43,443 nt of DNA from a virus. Below, in pieces: positions 8,212 to 17,954 of the stretch. Below the pieces are notes generated by a model. It was given only the letters and a program-made list of their open reading frames with translations. It ran no database searches and was not told the origin of the DNA. The position numbers and the translations under genes were made by a program. The stretch covers positions 1 through 43,443 of the IMG/VR virus record IMGVR_UViG_3300037042_005486; one strand, given 5' to 3'. How positions within the stretch are numbered: position 1 is the first letter of the stretch; each line of letters opens with the position of its first letter.

Positions 8212-9168
8212 CTATAAATCCATTTTCAATTTAAATGTATAACTATCTAATTCTCTTTTTCTTACAGGATTTGCTAATTTAGCAACACCTATTAAATTTT
8301 TTTGCTCATCATATATTGCTATTTTTGATATATAAGTTGTTTTATTAAAGTCAGGCTCTTCATCAACAAAGGAAGAGCTAGTCATGTTTTTTATTAATAA
8401 ACTACTGTTTTCTATATATCCATAACTACCAGTTATTATTTGTTGAGTTTGTCCATGTTCAATATATGTTGGATTGTTTGAATGATTTAATTCACCTTGA
8501 TGAGCGTGTGCTAACATGGTTATCGTTGGTATATAATTTATACCTTCAAAATCTAGAAGAAAACTAGAAGATGGGACTAAATTAACCTCTGATGAACCGG
8601 TATTCATAAAATACTTCCATGATGGTTCATAGAAAGAAGAATCAATTCCAAATCTATCGGTATAAGTTGGATGCAATGACCACGAGCCAGTTAATAATAT
8701 AAAGCCTTCTTTATATAAAACAACACCAGCAACACTTCCGGAACCATTACTTCCACTTGGTCCAACTTGTATTAATTCTCCATTCCTATTTATGTCTTCT
8801 AGTTCTGCTATAAGAGTTCCTGTTACGTACCATTTACAATTCACACTACCTTTGCGTATTGAAGAGCCATAAAAAATAGATGGTACAGATACAAGACTTA
8901 ATTCTTGTGTTTCTTTATCACCGAAAGATGAACTATAAGCGAAATGAGGGCTAGAATATATATAATAATCTAATGTATTTTTTAATGCCTTGATATAATC
9001 TCTGTATTGAAAATCATAAACATGATATCTAATAACATTTGCGACGTATGGATATTCACTTCCAGTTATAACATCGCCATATTGAAATTGGCTAAAGTTA
9101 TTTGCCGAAACTGTTTTAAAGTTATTAAGATTTCCGTCTTTTGTTATAAATTGTTTTGGTCTTGCCAT
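8212..9168 (-). CDS. Virion structural protein, paralogue of the next gene upstream
   Basis: This 318-residue protein is probably a baseplate or tail-surface structural component. It shares with the protein at 9241-10260 a region around NHSNNPTYI (NYSSNPTYL there) and a C-terminal pattern: TYISKIAIYDEQKNLIGVAK then LANPVRK, against SYVTSVGLYSADNELLAVAK then LSEPLKK. Both end in a short beta strand (FKLKMDL and LRVRLDY). The overall composition is beta-rich with many Ser, Gly and Tyr. The ATG lies only 6 bases after a strong hairpin (9175-9201) whose 3' arm contains the only AGG-like ribosome site, so expression may be limited or regulated. No known enzymatic motif is visible. Confidence 0.75.
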   Translation of the reverse strand: MARPKQFITKDGNLNNFKTVSANNFSQFQYGDVITGSEYPYVANVIRYHVYDFQYRDYIKALKNTLDYYIYSSPHFAYSSSFGDKETQELSLVSVPSIFYGSSIRKGSVNCKWYVTGTLIAELEDINRNGELIQVGPSGSNGSGSVAGVVLYKEGFILLTGSWSLHPTYTDRFGIDSSFYEPSWKYFMNTGSSEVNLVPSSSFLLDFEGINYIPTITMLAHAHQGELNHSNNPTYIEHGQTQQIITGSYGYIENSSLLIKNMTSSSFVDEEPDFNKTTYISKIAIYDEQKNLIGVAKLANPVRKRELDSYTFKLKMDL

Positions 9169-9174
9169 AAATAA

Positions 9175-9201
9175 AAACTGCCTAAAATAAATAGGCAGTT
9201 T
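9175..9201 (-). terminator. Strong hairpin, terminator-like, over the ribosome site of the 318-residue gene
   Basis: A perfect 10-base inverted repeat (AAACTGCCTA and TAGGCAGTTT) with a 7-base loop lies between the two paralogous structural genes. On the minus strand the 3' arm is followed by TTATTT, giving a T-rich run that resembles an intrinsic terminator for the 339-residue gene upstream. The same arm contains the only AGG near the ATG at 9168, and the ATG starts 6 bases after the stem. It may end transcription, hide the ribosome site, or both. Confidence 0.7.
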
Positions 9202-9240
9202 CTTTGTTTTGTTGATTAATTGTAGATTTTTATCTAGCGA

Positions 9241-10260
9241 TCAGTAATCAAGTCTGACACGAAGAATCATTTCATTCGTCGGGTCTTTCTTTAGTGGTTC
9301 GCTCAATTTAGCTACGGCAAGCAATTCATTATCTGCAGAATATAGACCAACAGAAGTTACGTAACTAACTGGGTTATCTATTGCAGTATTTTTAACAACT
9401 ATCTTGCTTGAGCTTAGATAAGTTGGATTTGAACTATAGTTAAATTCATTATGATTTAATCTGCAGAAATAAATTGTTGAATTTAATTCTGTAGTATTAT
9501 TAAAATCAATATCTTGAATTCTTCTTCTTAGTGAATCAGCAGCAACTTGCATTGAGCTTGTTTGGAAAAGATTACTTACATCGCCGGTTGAACCAGTCAT
9601 TGTTGCGCCAACAAACAATGATGCGGTAAGTACAGCAATACCAGCTTGATAGAATAATAATCCTACACCAGTACCTTCTATAGCGGCCGAACTTGTATAA
9701 AGTATTCCATACTCACCAGATGGCGAGTTTACACGATATTCATTTTGAGCGCCATAATCTCCAACTGTTTTTAGCGTACCATCAAATGGAGTACTAAATG
9801 ATCCGGTACCGAGAACAAGTCTAAAGCTATCTTTTTTAATTTCATCTTTAACAAGAAGTCTTGAGAAATTTACAAAGAATACTTCTTTTAATTTGTCACC
9901 ACCTGCTAATATATTTCCGTCTCTATCAAACTCTAATATACTGCCAGTAACATCGTTACCAACAAGAACTTGAGCCATTTGATTATATACGTTTATTTTT
10001 TTAGCATTTTGTTGATTGCTTGAACTTGATAGTGCTGAATTTGGACTTAAACCAACAGTTATATCAAATATATGATTTGCAGATGAACTTAAGTAGGGAT
10101 AATCATAAACCGACTGGAACATGCCATGTGCATAATTTTTAATATTATTATCTGAATAAGTTCCGGAGACTATTGAGCCAGTAACTGGAATTGATTCGTG
10201 TAGTAATGTCCTTGTAGAAACGACGTCGTTGTTTAAAAATGTTTTATATATTGTAGCCAT
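9241..10260 (-). CDS. Virion structural protein, paralogue of the following gene
   Basis: This 339-residue protein starts MATIYKTFLNNDVVSTRTLL with AGGAG well placed upstream. It carries beta-rich Ser/Thr/Gly segments and the conserved FNYSSNPTYLSSS and C-terminal SYVTSVGLYSADNELLAVAK-type region shared with the 318-residue protein just downstream. A tandem duplication with divergence explains the pair. An intrinsic-terminator-like hairpin follows about 40 bases after its stop, so it may be the last gene of a transcription unit beginning upstream. Position after the long wedge and peripheral baseplate genes suggests an abundant outer baseplate or tail-tip protein. Function is inferred from context only. 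Confidence 0.75.
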   Translation of the reverse strand: MATIYKTFLNNDVVSTRTLLHESIPVTGSIVSGTYSDNNIKNYAHGMFQSVYDYPYLSSSANHIFDITVGLSPNSALSSSSNQQNAKKINVYNQMAQVLVGNDVTGSILEFDRDGNILAGGDKLKEVFFVNFSRLLVKDEIKKDSFRLVLGTGSFSTPFDGTLKTVGDYGAQNEYRVNSPSGEYGILYTSSAAIEGTGVGLLFYQAGIAVLTASLFVGATMTGSTGDVSNLFQTSSMQVAADSLRRRIQDIDFNNTTELNSTIYFCRLNHNEFNYSSNPTYLSSSKIVVKNTAIDNPVSYVTSVGLYSADNELLAVAKLSEPLKKDPTNEMILRVRLDY

Positions 10261-10278
10261 CTTATTCTCCTAAACTTA

Positions 10279-11214
10279 TCACACTTTTATGAATCTTACA
10301 GGAATATCAACTCTATATCCTGTTGTGGCACCGATTATTCTAACATTTGTATCAATATATTGAACTGTTGGTGTTCCAGTTGCAGCACTTATCGTGGTTG
10401 TGCCACCCAGTTGATCAAATAAGAATGTCGTTGTTTGCAAATCAATTGAGGATCTTATTGAGAATTCTAATTTTGTTCCTCTTGGACCAGTTATAACTTG
10501 ACCATTTCCGGCAGTATTAGTTAGATTATTGATCTCTTTAACGAAAGAAGAGTCGCTTCCAAGAGAAAAGAAATAGCTAGCTATATTATCATCATCAATA
10601 TACGAAGCTCTTGCAACAGTACTTCCATTCTGTTGTGGTGCGATAATGTTTCCAAGACGATTATCTATTTCAATAATATACTGAGTTTCAACCAAGTCAG
10701 CATCTAGTGCGTTGGTTGGAGATATTTCATAATTTGTATCTAAACCTTGGTCAATCTGTACGTAATTTTTTGATTCATTAACAGTTAAGCCTTTTAATAC
10801 ACCAACTACAGTATCGCCTGTTGTTGCTGAACTTATCATTGCATCTTCTGTGTCTTCATCTACCGCAACCATAAACGAACCATCAATATATCTTTTTGTT
10901 ACATTGTTTGTTTCGTTTAATTTTAAAACAGGAAGATATAAAAGGTTATTTCTTGATATACTCATTAATTTTGATTTAAGACCTGCGGCATTGTCCGTAA
11001 AAGCTTCTAATACAGGTGTTTGTAATATGCTTAAATCATAATAAGCAGAGCCACTCGCATTATTTTTATCATAAAGACGATAATTTATTTCATCATCTCC
11101 GAGAGCAAATTTAGCAACTCTAAAGCTTCCATCGCCTTTTGCTAATCTATATCTACCTGTATCTGTTAATACAGCGTCCAATATTATATCGCCTGAATTA
11201 TCAAGAAATGCCAT
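10279..11214 (-). CDS. Virion protein with LTDTGRxxLAKG N-terminal module
   Basis: This 311-residue protein begins MAFLDNSGDIILDAVLTDTG followed by RYRLAKGDGSFRVAKFALGDDEINY. The pattern LTxxGRxxLAKGxxxxxxFALGDDxIxY recurs in environmental T4-like phage structural proteins and has a weaker counterpart in the protein at 17955-18998 (LTQYGKHLLSRGKLKPVYYA then FFDDD). It may be a common virion docking module. The rest is beta-rich, with a C-terminal region (VQYIDTNVRIIGATTGYRVD) that looks like an immunoglobulin-like sandwich. ATG start with TAGGAGA upstream and a CTATTTATA element 17 bases before the start. Probably a baseplate or tail structural protein. Confidence 0.75.
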   Translation of the reverse strand: MAFLDNSGDIILDAVLTDTGRYRLAKGDGSFRVAKFALGDDEINYRLYDKNNASGSAYYDLSILQTPVLEAFTDNAAGLKSKLMSISRNNLLYLPVLKLNETNNVTKRYIDGSFMVAVDEDTEDAMISSATTGDTVVGVLKGLTVNESKNYVQIDQGLDTNYEISPTNALDADLVETQYIIEIDNRLGNIIAPQQNGSTVARASYIDDDNIASYFFSLGSDSSFVKEINNLTNTAGNGQVITGPRGTKLEFSIRSSIDLQTTTFLFDQLGGTTTISAATGTPTVQYIDTNVRIIGATTGYRVDIPVRFIKV

Positions 11215-11231
11215 TATATGTTCTCCTACGG

Positions 11232-11240
11232 TATAAATAG
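11232..11240 (-). promoter_or_regulatory. CTATTTATA element before the 311-residue gene
   Basis: The minus strand reads CTATTTATA 17 bases before the ATG at 11214, followed by CCGTAGGAGA. It has the same sequence and nearly the same distance as the elements before gp6 and the 134-residue gene. Confidence 0.4.
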
Positions 11241-11253
11241 TGTTTTATCAATA

Positions 11254-14200
11254 TTATTCTGTTTTATACTTAAATTTAAACTTAAATTCACATTTTTTAC
11301 CTGTTTGCTTTGAGGTAACAACCATCTTAAATGTCTTTCCCCAAGGAACAGCAACGTCAGATGCACCAAGTTTTATTTTTCGCAATGATTCTAGCGCAGT
11401 ATTGTCATTTTCAATTTGAGAAATTTCTTTATTTAACATAGCATGCTGAGATGCTGGTTTAATTTTTATAAATCTTCTTATTTCTTTTGTATTTGAATAA
11501 ATTGGCTTTTCAAATTCAAAATTTTTAATTACTGGAAATATCATTCCTTTTTCGTTTACCATTTCAACTTCAAATATCTGTGTGGGATTAGATATTTTAT
11601 CATGGACGTCAACGGTTCTAAAACAATAATAATATTTTTTATTTGGCTGTATTGAATCAACAAACGTTGCCGAACTTGCACTCTGTATTGATGCCGTGTC
11701 AACATCTGTATTGATGCTCTTTATATGTCCTTCTGAAAAGTCGTCATATGAAGAAGGTTTTTTATCCAATTTCATGACTTCAAATCTTTTAGCTATATCA
11801 TCTGACTTATATAAAACATTGTTTTTTAAATCTCTTGAATACAAAGACGTCGTATCTTTATCAGTAGATAATATGTTTATTGGTTCTAATTTTTCTTGTC
11901 CAATTCTTCCATTTAAGAATAATCCAATCTTATTATCCACTCCGAAATAAGGCACAAATAGTATTTCTGGAGATAGTGGAGGAGTGTCAGCAACGACTTG
12001 ATTTGTTGATAATAATTGAATTTCAAACAAATCTGCTTCTGGTAAGTTTTCAATATCAATTCTAAAAGAATTATCTGGTGTTCTTTCGCTGTTATATTTT
12101 TGCTTTATTTTATTTCCTAAGACAAACTGATATGCAAAAATTTTGTATGTATATTTTTTCTCATATTTAACTTGTGTGTCTATAATGTTCAATACATCTA
12201 AGTTTGGATTATTTGGAATCCAATAATTTTGTATTGGTGAGCTACTATTAATTTCATATTTAGATATTCTATAGGCAACTGTTTCGTTGTATGATTTTTT
12301 ACCATCTAAAATATCGCCATATGTTCTATAATTGTTTCTTACAAATGTATTTAATTTAGAGTTGAATATAATATTTCTTAAACCATTTACAAAACTCATA
12401 GAATTTGTATCGGTTCTCATGTATTTTCTTGTATCACCTATAATTGTAGAATTTGATTTATTTAAATTTATTGGTTCTTGCTTTATTTTCTCCAATAAAT
12501 CATAAATGTTTATACTGTTTATATTTTTTCTTTTAGAGCTAAATTTATTTAACACTTCAGGCTCTTGATCGCCTGGTTTAATTTTTTGTTCATACATCTG
12601 TTCAGTTATTACCGAATCTTTAGAAACAAATTGATTGTTTATATATAAATCATATAATTTTATAATAAAATTATCCATTAATTCTGAATCTATAAGAATT
12701 TTTGTCAAATTTGTTGTTTTATCTGTTGGTACTGATATCTCTACAGACATTGGAAACATGTATTTTTTCTTATTTATTTCATTTAATTTATCTGTTGAGT
12801 CTGACAAAAATATGATATTATTAAGTTTATTTTTATAAGAATTATGTAAAGAAAGATTACTAGACAATAGAGATGGGTAATTTAATCCAAATGAATCAAA
12901 ATATTCACCAATAGAATCTTTTATTCCGAAAATAATCTTTTCAGATTTATTTAACATGAATTTTTTTCCAGATTGAGATTTACCATCTAAAGATGCCAGT
13001 GATGTTAGAAAGTCTTTTTCTTCTGTGTTTTCTTCCAATATAGCATTTAAAACATACAAATTTGGAAATACATTTTCTTGTGAATTTTTATATTCATTTG
13101 TAGAAATTTTTTCATATTCTTTAATATAAAAATTATAATTTTGTTTTACATCTACGATAGAAGTGCCGATCAAATTTAAAGTATTTAATAATTCAGAATT
13201 TTCAAAAGGCATTTGTATAGAAAAAGTATTATCAATTAAATCAACATTTTCATCTACTAATTTTTCAAAATTAAAATTATTTTTATTTTGATTATTTATG
13301 GAACCAGTAAATTCATCACCCATTATGAAGCTTCTTTTAAACTTAGAAACTTCCTGTCCTTTTGTTAGTCTTAAATCAGAACCAAATTTAAAAAAATAAG
13401 ACTCCATGGATGCACTATTCAAAGTTGCTTTGTCTCCAAAGATACTAAGATTGTCGTTTTTTCTTATATAATCTTTTTTTATTTTTAATGAATTTTTATA
13501 AAATTTTAAATCAGAGTTAGCATCAAGAACATAAAAAGATCCATTAAAATTCTTAACATGATCAGAAACTAAACTTTTTTCTATTCCATAATCTCTTGAA
13601 AGATTTGATATTGGTACGGCGTAATCTACTCTATTAATTATTGTTGCTCTCCTACCAAGACCCAAGAAAGGCGAATCTTCAAATTGTAAAACAGTCGGAG
13701 TAATAGGCTGTTGTGTCTCGGAATCAAGAGCATTTATTGCATCTTCAAATGGGTCTACTGGTTCCGTAGTGTTTATTGTCTGTCCTATATTCGGATTAAA
13801 TGAAGGTATTAATGGCTTAAATGTTCCATCTATAATGTCTCTAACCCCATTTCTTCTACCAGAAAATAAGCCACCTCCAACGATTCCTCTTAAAGAAGCT
13901 GCTGGCTTATTTTCTGCTGTCCGTGCTTCATCACTAGCAATATCGTCATCTTTTACTTCTTGATTATTTATACTGGACAATATGGCTTCTAAATCTCTAC
14001 ACCCACTTCTGAAAGAAAGTGTATTTGGATTTCTAACTGCTTCAACACCTTCAGGTAAGGATTTGCCAGTTGATGTCCAACCTGCTTGATAATTCATTAT
14101 ATCATAGCTAAAACCTTGCTCTTGTGAAGGAGGGTCATAAGTACCCATTTCAGCATCAGAAGCGCCTTTATTCTTTAAATCTAGTATTTTATTTTCTATT

Positions 14201-14256
14201 TCTTTTTTTGCTGCTTCTTTTGCCGCTGCTATTGATTGTTGTTTATTTGTTGCCAT
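11254..14256 (-). CDS. Large baseplate-region structural protein with Fn3-like C-terminal part
   Basis: I place the start at ATG 14256 (MATNKQQSIAAAKE) because GGAGG lies 6 bases upstream; an in-frame TTG at 14268 lacks support. The 1000-residue product opens with a charged helical stretch, then long beta-rich Asn/Lys-rich regions. About 130 residues from the end, NKKYYYCFRTVDVHDKISNP has the YxxRxxDxxGxxS(N)P-type pattern of a fibronectin type III strand pair, and KKYTYKIFAYQFVLGN earlier resembles another. Fn3-like domains are common on phage tails and fibres. No transmembrane or catalytic motif is seen. Two large neighbours of similar style suggest they form a peripheral baseplate assembly. 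No named T4 counterpart is recognisable. Confidence 0.72.
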   Translation of the reverse strand: MATNKQQSIAAAKEAAKKEIENKILDLKNKGASDAEMGTYDPPSQEQGFSYDIMNYQAGWTSTGKSLPEGVEAVRNPNTLSFRSGCRDLEAILSSINNQEVKDDDIASDEARTAENKPAASLRGIVGGGLFSGRRNGVRDIIDGTFKPLIPSFNPNIGQTINTTEPVDPFEDAINALDSETQQPITPTVLQFEDSPFLGLGRRATIINRVDYAVPISNLSRDYGIEKSLVSDHVKNFNGSFYVLDANSDLKFYKNSLKIKKDYIRKNDNLSIFGDKATLNSASMESYFFKFGSDLRLTKGQEVSKFKRSFIMGDEFTGSINNQNKNNFNFEKLVDENVDLIDNTFSIQMPFENSELLNTLNLIGTSIVDVKQNYNFYIKEYEKISTNEYKNSQENVFPNLYVLNAILEENTEEKDFLTSLASLDGKSQSGKKFMLNKSEKIIFGIKDSIGEYFDSFGLNYPSLLSSNLSLHNSYKNKLNNIIFLSDSTDKLNEINKKKYMFPMSVEISVPTDKTTNLTKILIDSELMDNFIIKLYDLYINNQFVSKDSVITEQMYEQKIKPGDQEPEVLNKFSSKRKNINSINIYDLLEKIKQEPINLNKSNSTIIGDTRKYMRTDTNSMSFVNGLRNIIFNSKLNTFVRNNYRTYGDILDGKKSYNETVAYRISKYEINSSSPIQNYWIPNNPNLDVLNIIDTQVKYEKKYTYKIFAYQFVLGNKIKQKYNSERTPDNSFRIDIENLPEADLFEIQLLSTNQVVADTPPLSPEILFVPYFGVDNKIGLFLNGRIGQEKLEPINILSTDKDTTSLYSRDLKNNVLYKSDDIAKRFEVMKLDKKPSSYDDFSEGHIKSINTDVDTASIQSASSATFVDSIQPNKKYYYCFRTVDVHDKISNPTQIFEVEMVNEKGMIFPVIKNFEFEKPIYSNTKEIRRFIKIKPASQHAMLNKEISQIENDNTALESLRKIKLGASDVAVPWGKTFKMVVTSKQTGKKCEFKFKFKYKTE

Positions 14257-14277
14257 ATGTGCCTCCAAATAATTATA

Positions 14278-17200
14278 TCACATTCTTGTATTTCTTGATC
14301 TTCTCTGATTAATACCTGTGGTTGCGCGGCTATTAGTTCTCGGAGAAATATTTCTATTTGGAATATGATTGCTGCTTTTAAAATTATTATTTATATTTGA
14401 TTCTTGAACAGATAAAGATGTTGCATGAACAGCGGCAAAAGCTATTGCTGGAGTTATTGGTTTTCCAATTTTTATATTGACATTTTTATCTATATCTTTT
14501 GCAACTATGTCTCTAATGTCTCTTATGTTTGTTGTCTGCCTGTTACCAAAACTATCAGTTCTTATTATTTCAAGATTAGATGGAACCATACTAAGAGATG
14601 GTAAAGAAGGGCTAGACGACTCTCTGATTCTTATACCTGGAAATCCTTGTCTCAAGGAGTCTATTAAGTTGTCAATAAGAGGATTTGTAAAAATTATGCC
14701 TCTTGTTATTTCTGGTCGTTGATTTAACTTAGATGTTTTTATGATAAAATATTTATCATAAAATCTTTTTTCCATTTCCGACGAAGGGCGTATTCTTAAA
14801 TCAAAATTGCTAAAAGATTTTAAACGGCACAATATTTCTTTATCTCCAGAAATACTATCAATATATTGCCTATCTAATGTTTTCCATATTGGATTATTTA
14901 AATTTAAATTATTTGTTCCTTTTATTTTATGAAATCCACTTAAATATTGTACTTCCGCAAGCATTTCAAAATTAAAATAATTTATTGTTTTATTGTTGAT
15001 GTACTTTGAATAAACATCAGTATAGCTCAAATCGTTAATTATATTTGCAGATAGTTGACTTTGCGGTTTAAATATCAATGCTCTAATCTGATTTGGGATT
15101 TTATTTAACTTTGAGACACTAAAGGTTTTTTTATTATTAAATCCAATTACTTGACCATTAATTATCTTAACATTATTAATGTTGATAGTTGATAAATTTT
15201 TTACATAATCAAATTCAGAATTAGAAATAATATTGGCTATACTATTAGCTGAAGTTGTGGTGTATGAACGATTGTTTGATTGATTACTTCTTATGGCACC
15301 AGAAGAAAGAGAGCTCATTAAATTGTTCAAAGATTTTATATTGGTGTTTCCCAGTAGAACAGCAGAATCACTTACTTTGAATCTTTCTATAGTCAAACTT
15401 GCAAAGTTAGAAAATAAATTATTTATTTTTTTTGAAACAACAACCTGCTCTCTTATTGAGAGCTTTGCACGTTCATTTTGCGATAAATTTTGTCTTTCTT
15501 GTTGAATTGGAGAAATTAATTCGCGATTTTTTCCATTTACATCTAATTTAAAATTTAAAATATCAGCATACATAGAAATTGCTTTATCGTATTTATTTGG
15601 TAAATTATAAAAATTTTCTATCACTCTATTTTGAGTGCTTTGAACTACCGCTCTACTCACGGCATTTTGCTCAGTTTGTTGAACGCCAGAAAACACAACA
15701 GTTCTATTCCTAAAATCTAAACGCGTTGGAGATAAAAAAGAATATTTTATATTTTGTGGATCATCTGCAGCATCACTAAAATTTATAGTTGGAGTTTGTG
15801 TAGTGAAAAATTTCAACATTTCATTTGATACTCTTTCATCCATCACATCTCTATCCAATAGAGTTAAACCATCGTCGTTACTAGATACATTTTGTGTTGT
15901 AGAAAGATAATCAATATTATATGTTTTTAAGCTATTTGAATCAAATATCTCATCAAAAAAATTAGTAATTTTAAAACTTTTATTAGTTTTTGAACTTATT
16001 GGTGAAACCAAGGATACATCTGATGTGTTTTCCAAATCTATATCAAATGTTTTTGATATGGAAGATATGAAATAATCTATCAATTCAATTATTTTTGACA
16101 CAATACTTGGATTTGTAGAATTTGGCATCAAATTTGTAGATAAAAAATTAATTATTTTCGTTCTATCATCATCAGTTTGAATGCTTTCACTAAAAACATC
16201 CAAAGCAGTAGAAAAAATGGCTACAGAAGTTACCCATGGAGCGGAAATTGAATTAGTTCCACCGTATTCTTTTATTAAACGGCTAACTAATTGTGGTGAT
16301 AGTTTGTTTAAAACTATATCATAACCATAATCAGTTATAGCAGAATTGTTTGAAGTTTCTTGTGGTGAATCAATATGCGGATCTTGAGATTCTATTAGAA
16401 ATTTTCTCATTGTTGGCTTACTAATTTTATTATAATATTCAGTAAGCTGATTTTTTGCCAAACTTAAATTAAGCAATTGTTCTTTTACAACATCTGTAAC
16501 ACCATCTTCTATCTCAATCTCAACATAATATTGATATATGCCATCAGTTAGATTTTTAAATGTCTTATCAATACCGGTAAAATATCTTACAAAATCACTA
16601 TCATCAGCCATAAAAAGTTCAGTTTCTCTTATGCCAGCTTTTTGATTATTTGAGTTTATGAAATTTTTCCAAGATTCATCTCTTGTTTGTAAGATTAAAT
16701 CATCGGGTTCCTCGTTGTTTAGTTTTTCTAAATTTAATTTAGCAACAGAGTTTTTTAATGAAATATTGTTTTTTATTCTTCTTCTATAAACTTTTAAGTC
16801 TAAAATTTTTGTATTAGATATAGTCTCATTTTTAAAAGTTTGATTATTTGAATCATATAATTTTGAAAACTTAGAATAACTTTTTAAAAGATTAACAAAA
16901 TCAACTCCAAATAAAAATTTAACATTTCCATCTGAATCTACAGATGAAAACATGCTGCTAAATTGAGATACTTTTTCATTTGGCTTATAATCAACTGATT
17001 GTATTTTTGTAAATTGTTTTAATGTATTCTCAAGATTAAAAGAATTTTTTATTGGCTGTCCTTCTTTTTGATACTGTTGATTAAAATCTAAAAACATTCT
17101 TTGTATTTCAGCAAAATTTCTGAAATCTTGTATTTTAGTATTAGATACTGAGATTTTTGCAAGAGTTATTGAGTTAGCGGTTTCATCGTCGCCACTTCGC

Positions 17201-17937
17201 CATTCTCCAGCTTCATTTTGATGAACTGGTCCGGACCATGCAACTCCATTACCATCAACATAAACATAACTGTATCCTGCAATCTTAGAATTTTCTATAA
17301 CTATTTCTGACACAACTTTACCATTTTCTTCAAATGATTCGGCTATATCATAATCAATTTTTAAATCAGAGCATAATTTTTGTAAATCAATGGAACAAAC
17401 AGCAAAATATGCCAAGTGTTCAGGTTCTATTTTGTTAAGTAAAGTAAATTTTGTTTTATATGAAATTTCGTATACTTTTTCTCCATCACTATTAGTATAT
17501 GAAGGATAGTTTTTAATATTATTATTTTTAGCACTATCTTCAGATAATGAAATAACTTTTCTGGTTGTTTTGCTTTCTAATATTTGTAATAATTCACTAA
17601 GATTATTCTTACCAGTTAAGTATGAAAAAGCTTTAATTTTAAGATCGTCTTTACTTTTTTTGCCTCTTGAGAGATTGCAAAGTTGTATCATATCGTTTGA
17701 AAATGATAACGATTCTGTTACTTTTGGATCGGTTGACTGAATAACGTCTATTAAGATGTATTTTTTAATATTTATATCGTCAAACCAGCTGCCGAAAAAA
17801 TTATTATCCAATACTTCTTTTATGTTTAACTCAACATTTACTTCTAAACTATTAGAGCGATTTGATAATGTAATTTTTTCAATAGATACTCTTGGAAGTA
17901 TACCAGATAAAATTTCTTCTTGTGTTGTAGCAGCCAC
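14278..17937 (-). CDS. Giant structural protein of the baseplate cluster
   Basis: The start is GTG at 17937 (reading MAATTQEEILSGILPRVSIE) with AAGAGGT placed upstream. The 1219-residue product is rich in Asn, Ser, Lys and Ile. Residues about 225-275 hold a conserved-looking motif, YVDGNGVAWSGPVHQNEAGE then WRSGDD and SNTKIQDF, that I recall from large proteins in other environmental T4-like phages. The region upstream of it looks like beta domains and the remainder is mixed. No signal peptide, membrane span or known catalytic motif is seen. It lies between two genes with virion features, so a baseplate or long-fibre attachment role is probable but unproven. Confidence 0.7.
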   Translation of the reverse strand: MAATTQEEILSGILPRVSIEKITLSNRSNSLEVNVELNIKEVLDNNFFGSWFDDINIKKYILIDVIQSTDPKVTESLSFSNDMIQLCNLSRGKKSKDDLKIKAFSYLTGKNNLSELLQILESKTTRKVISLSEDSAKNNNIKNYPSYTNSDGEKVYEISYKTKFTLLNKIEPEHLAYFAVCSIDLQKLCSDLKIDYDIAESFEENGKVVSEIVIENSKIAGYSYVYVDGNGVAWSGPVHQNEAGEWRSGDDETANSITLAKISVSNTKIQDFRNFAEIQRMFLDFNQQYQKEGQPIKNSFNLENTLKQFTKIQSVDYKPNEKVSQFSSMFSSVDSDGNVKFLFGVDFVNLLKSYSKFSKLYDSNNQTFKNETISNTKILDLKVYRRRIKNNISLKNSVAKLNLEKLNNEEPDDLILQTRDESWKNFINSNNQKAGIRETELFMADDSDFVRYFTGIDKTFKNLTDGIYQYYVEIEIEDGVTDVVKEQLLNLSLAKNQLTEYYNKISKPTMRKFLIESQDPHIDSPQETSNNSAITDYGYDIVLNKLSPQLVSRLIKEYGGTNSISAPWVTSVAIFSTALDVFSESIQTDDDRTKIINFLSTNLMPNSTNPSIVSKIIELIDYFISSISKTFDIDLENTSDVSLVSPISSKTNKSFKITNFFDEIFDSNSLKTYNIDYLSTTQNVSSNDDGLTLLDRDVMDERVSNEMLKFFTTQTPTINFSDAADDPQNIKYSFLSPTRLDFRNRTVVFSGVQQTEQNAVSRAVVQSTQNRVIENFYNLPNKYDKAISMYADILNFKLDVNGKNRELISPIQQERQNLSQNERAKLSIREQVVVSKKINNLFSNFASLTIERFKVSDSAVLLGNTNIKSLNNLMSSLSSGAIRSNQSNNRSYTTTSANSIANIISNSEFDYVKNLSTININNVKIINGQVIGFNNKKTFSVSKLNKIPNQIRALIFKPQSQLSANIINDLSYTDVYSKYINNKTINYFNFEMLAEVQYLSGFHKIKGTNNLNLNNPIWKTLDRQYIDSISGDKEILCRLKSFSNFDLRIRPSSEMEKRFYDKYFIIKTSKLNQRPEITRGIIFTNPLIDNLIDSLRQGFPGIRIRESSSPSLPSLSMVPSNLEIIRTDSFGNRQTTNIRDIRDIVAKDIDKNVNIKIGKPITPAIAFAAVHATSLSVQESNINNNFKSSNHIPNRNISPRTNSRATTGINQRRSRNTRM

Positions 17938-17954
17938 TTTTATACCTCTTTACT

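Noticed and set aside
17769-17776. A canonical TATAAATA box in sense orientation inside the 1219-residue gene (minus strand).
   Set aside because: It is in the middle of coding sequence (KINI-type codons) far from a start codon, and similar AT-rich matches occur in other genes, so it is probably chance.
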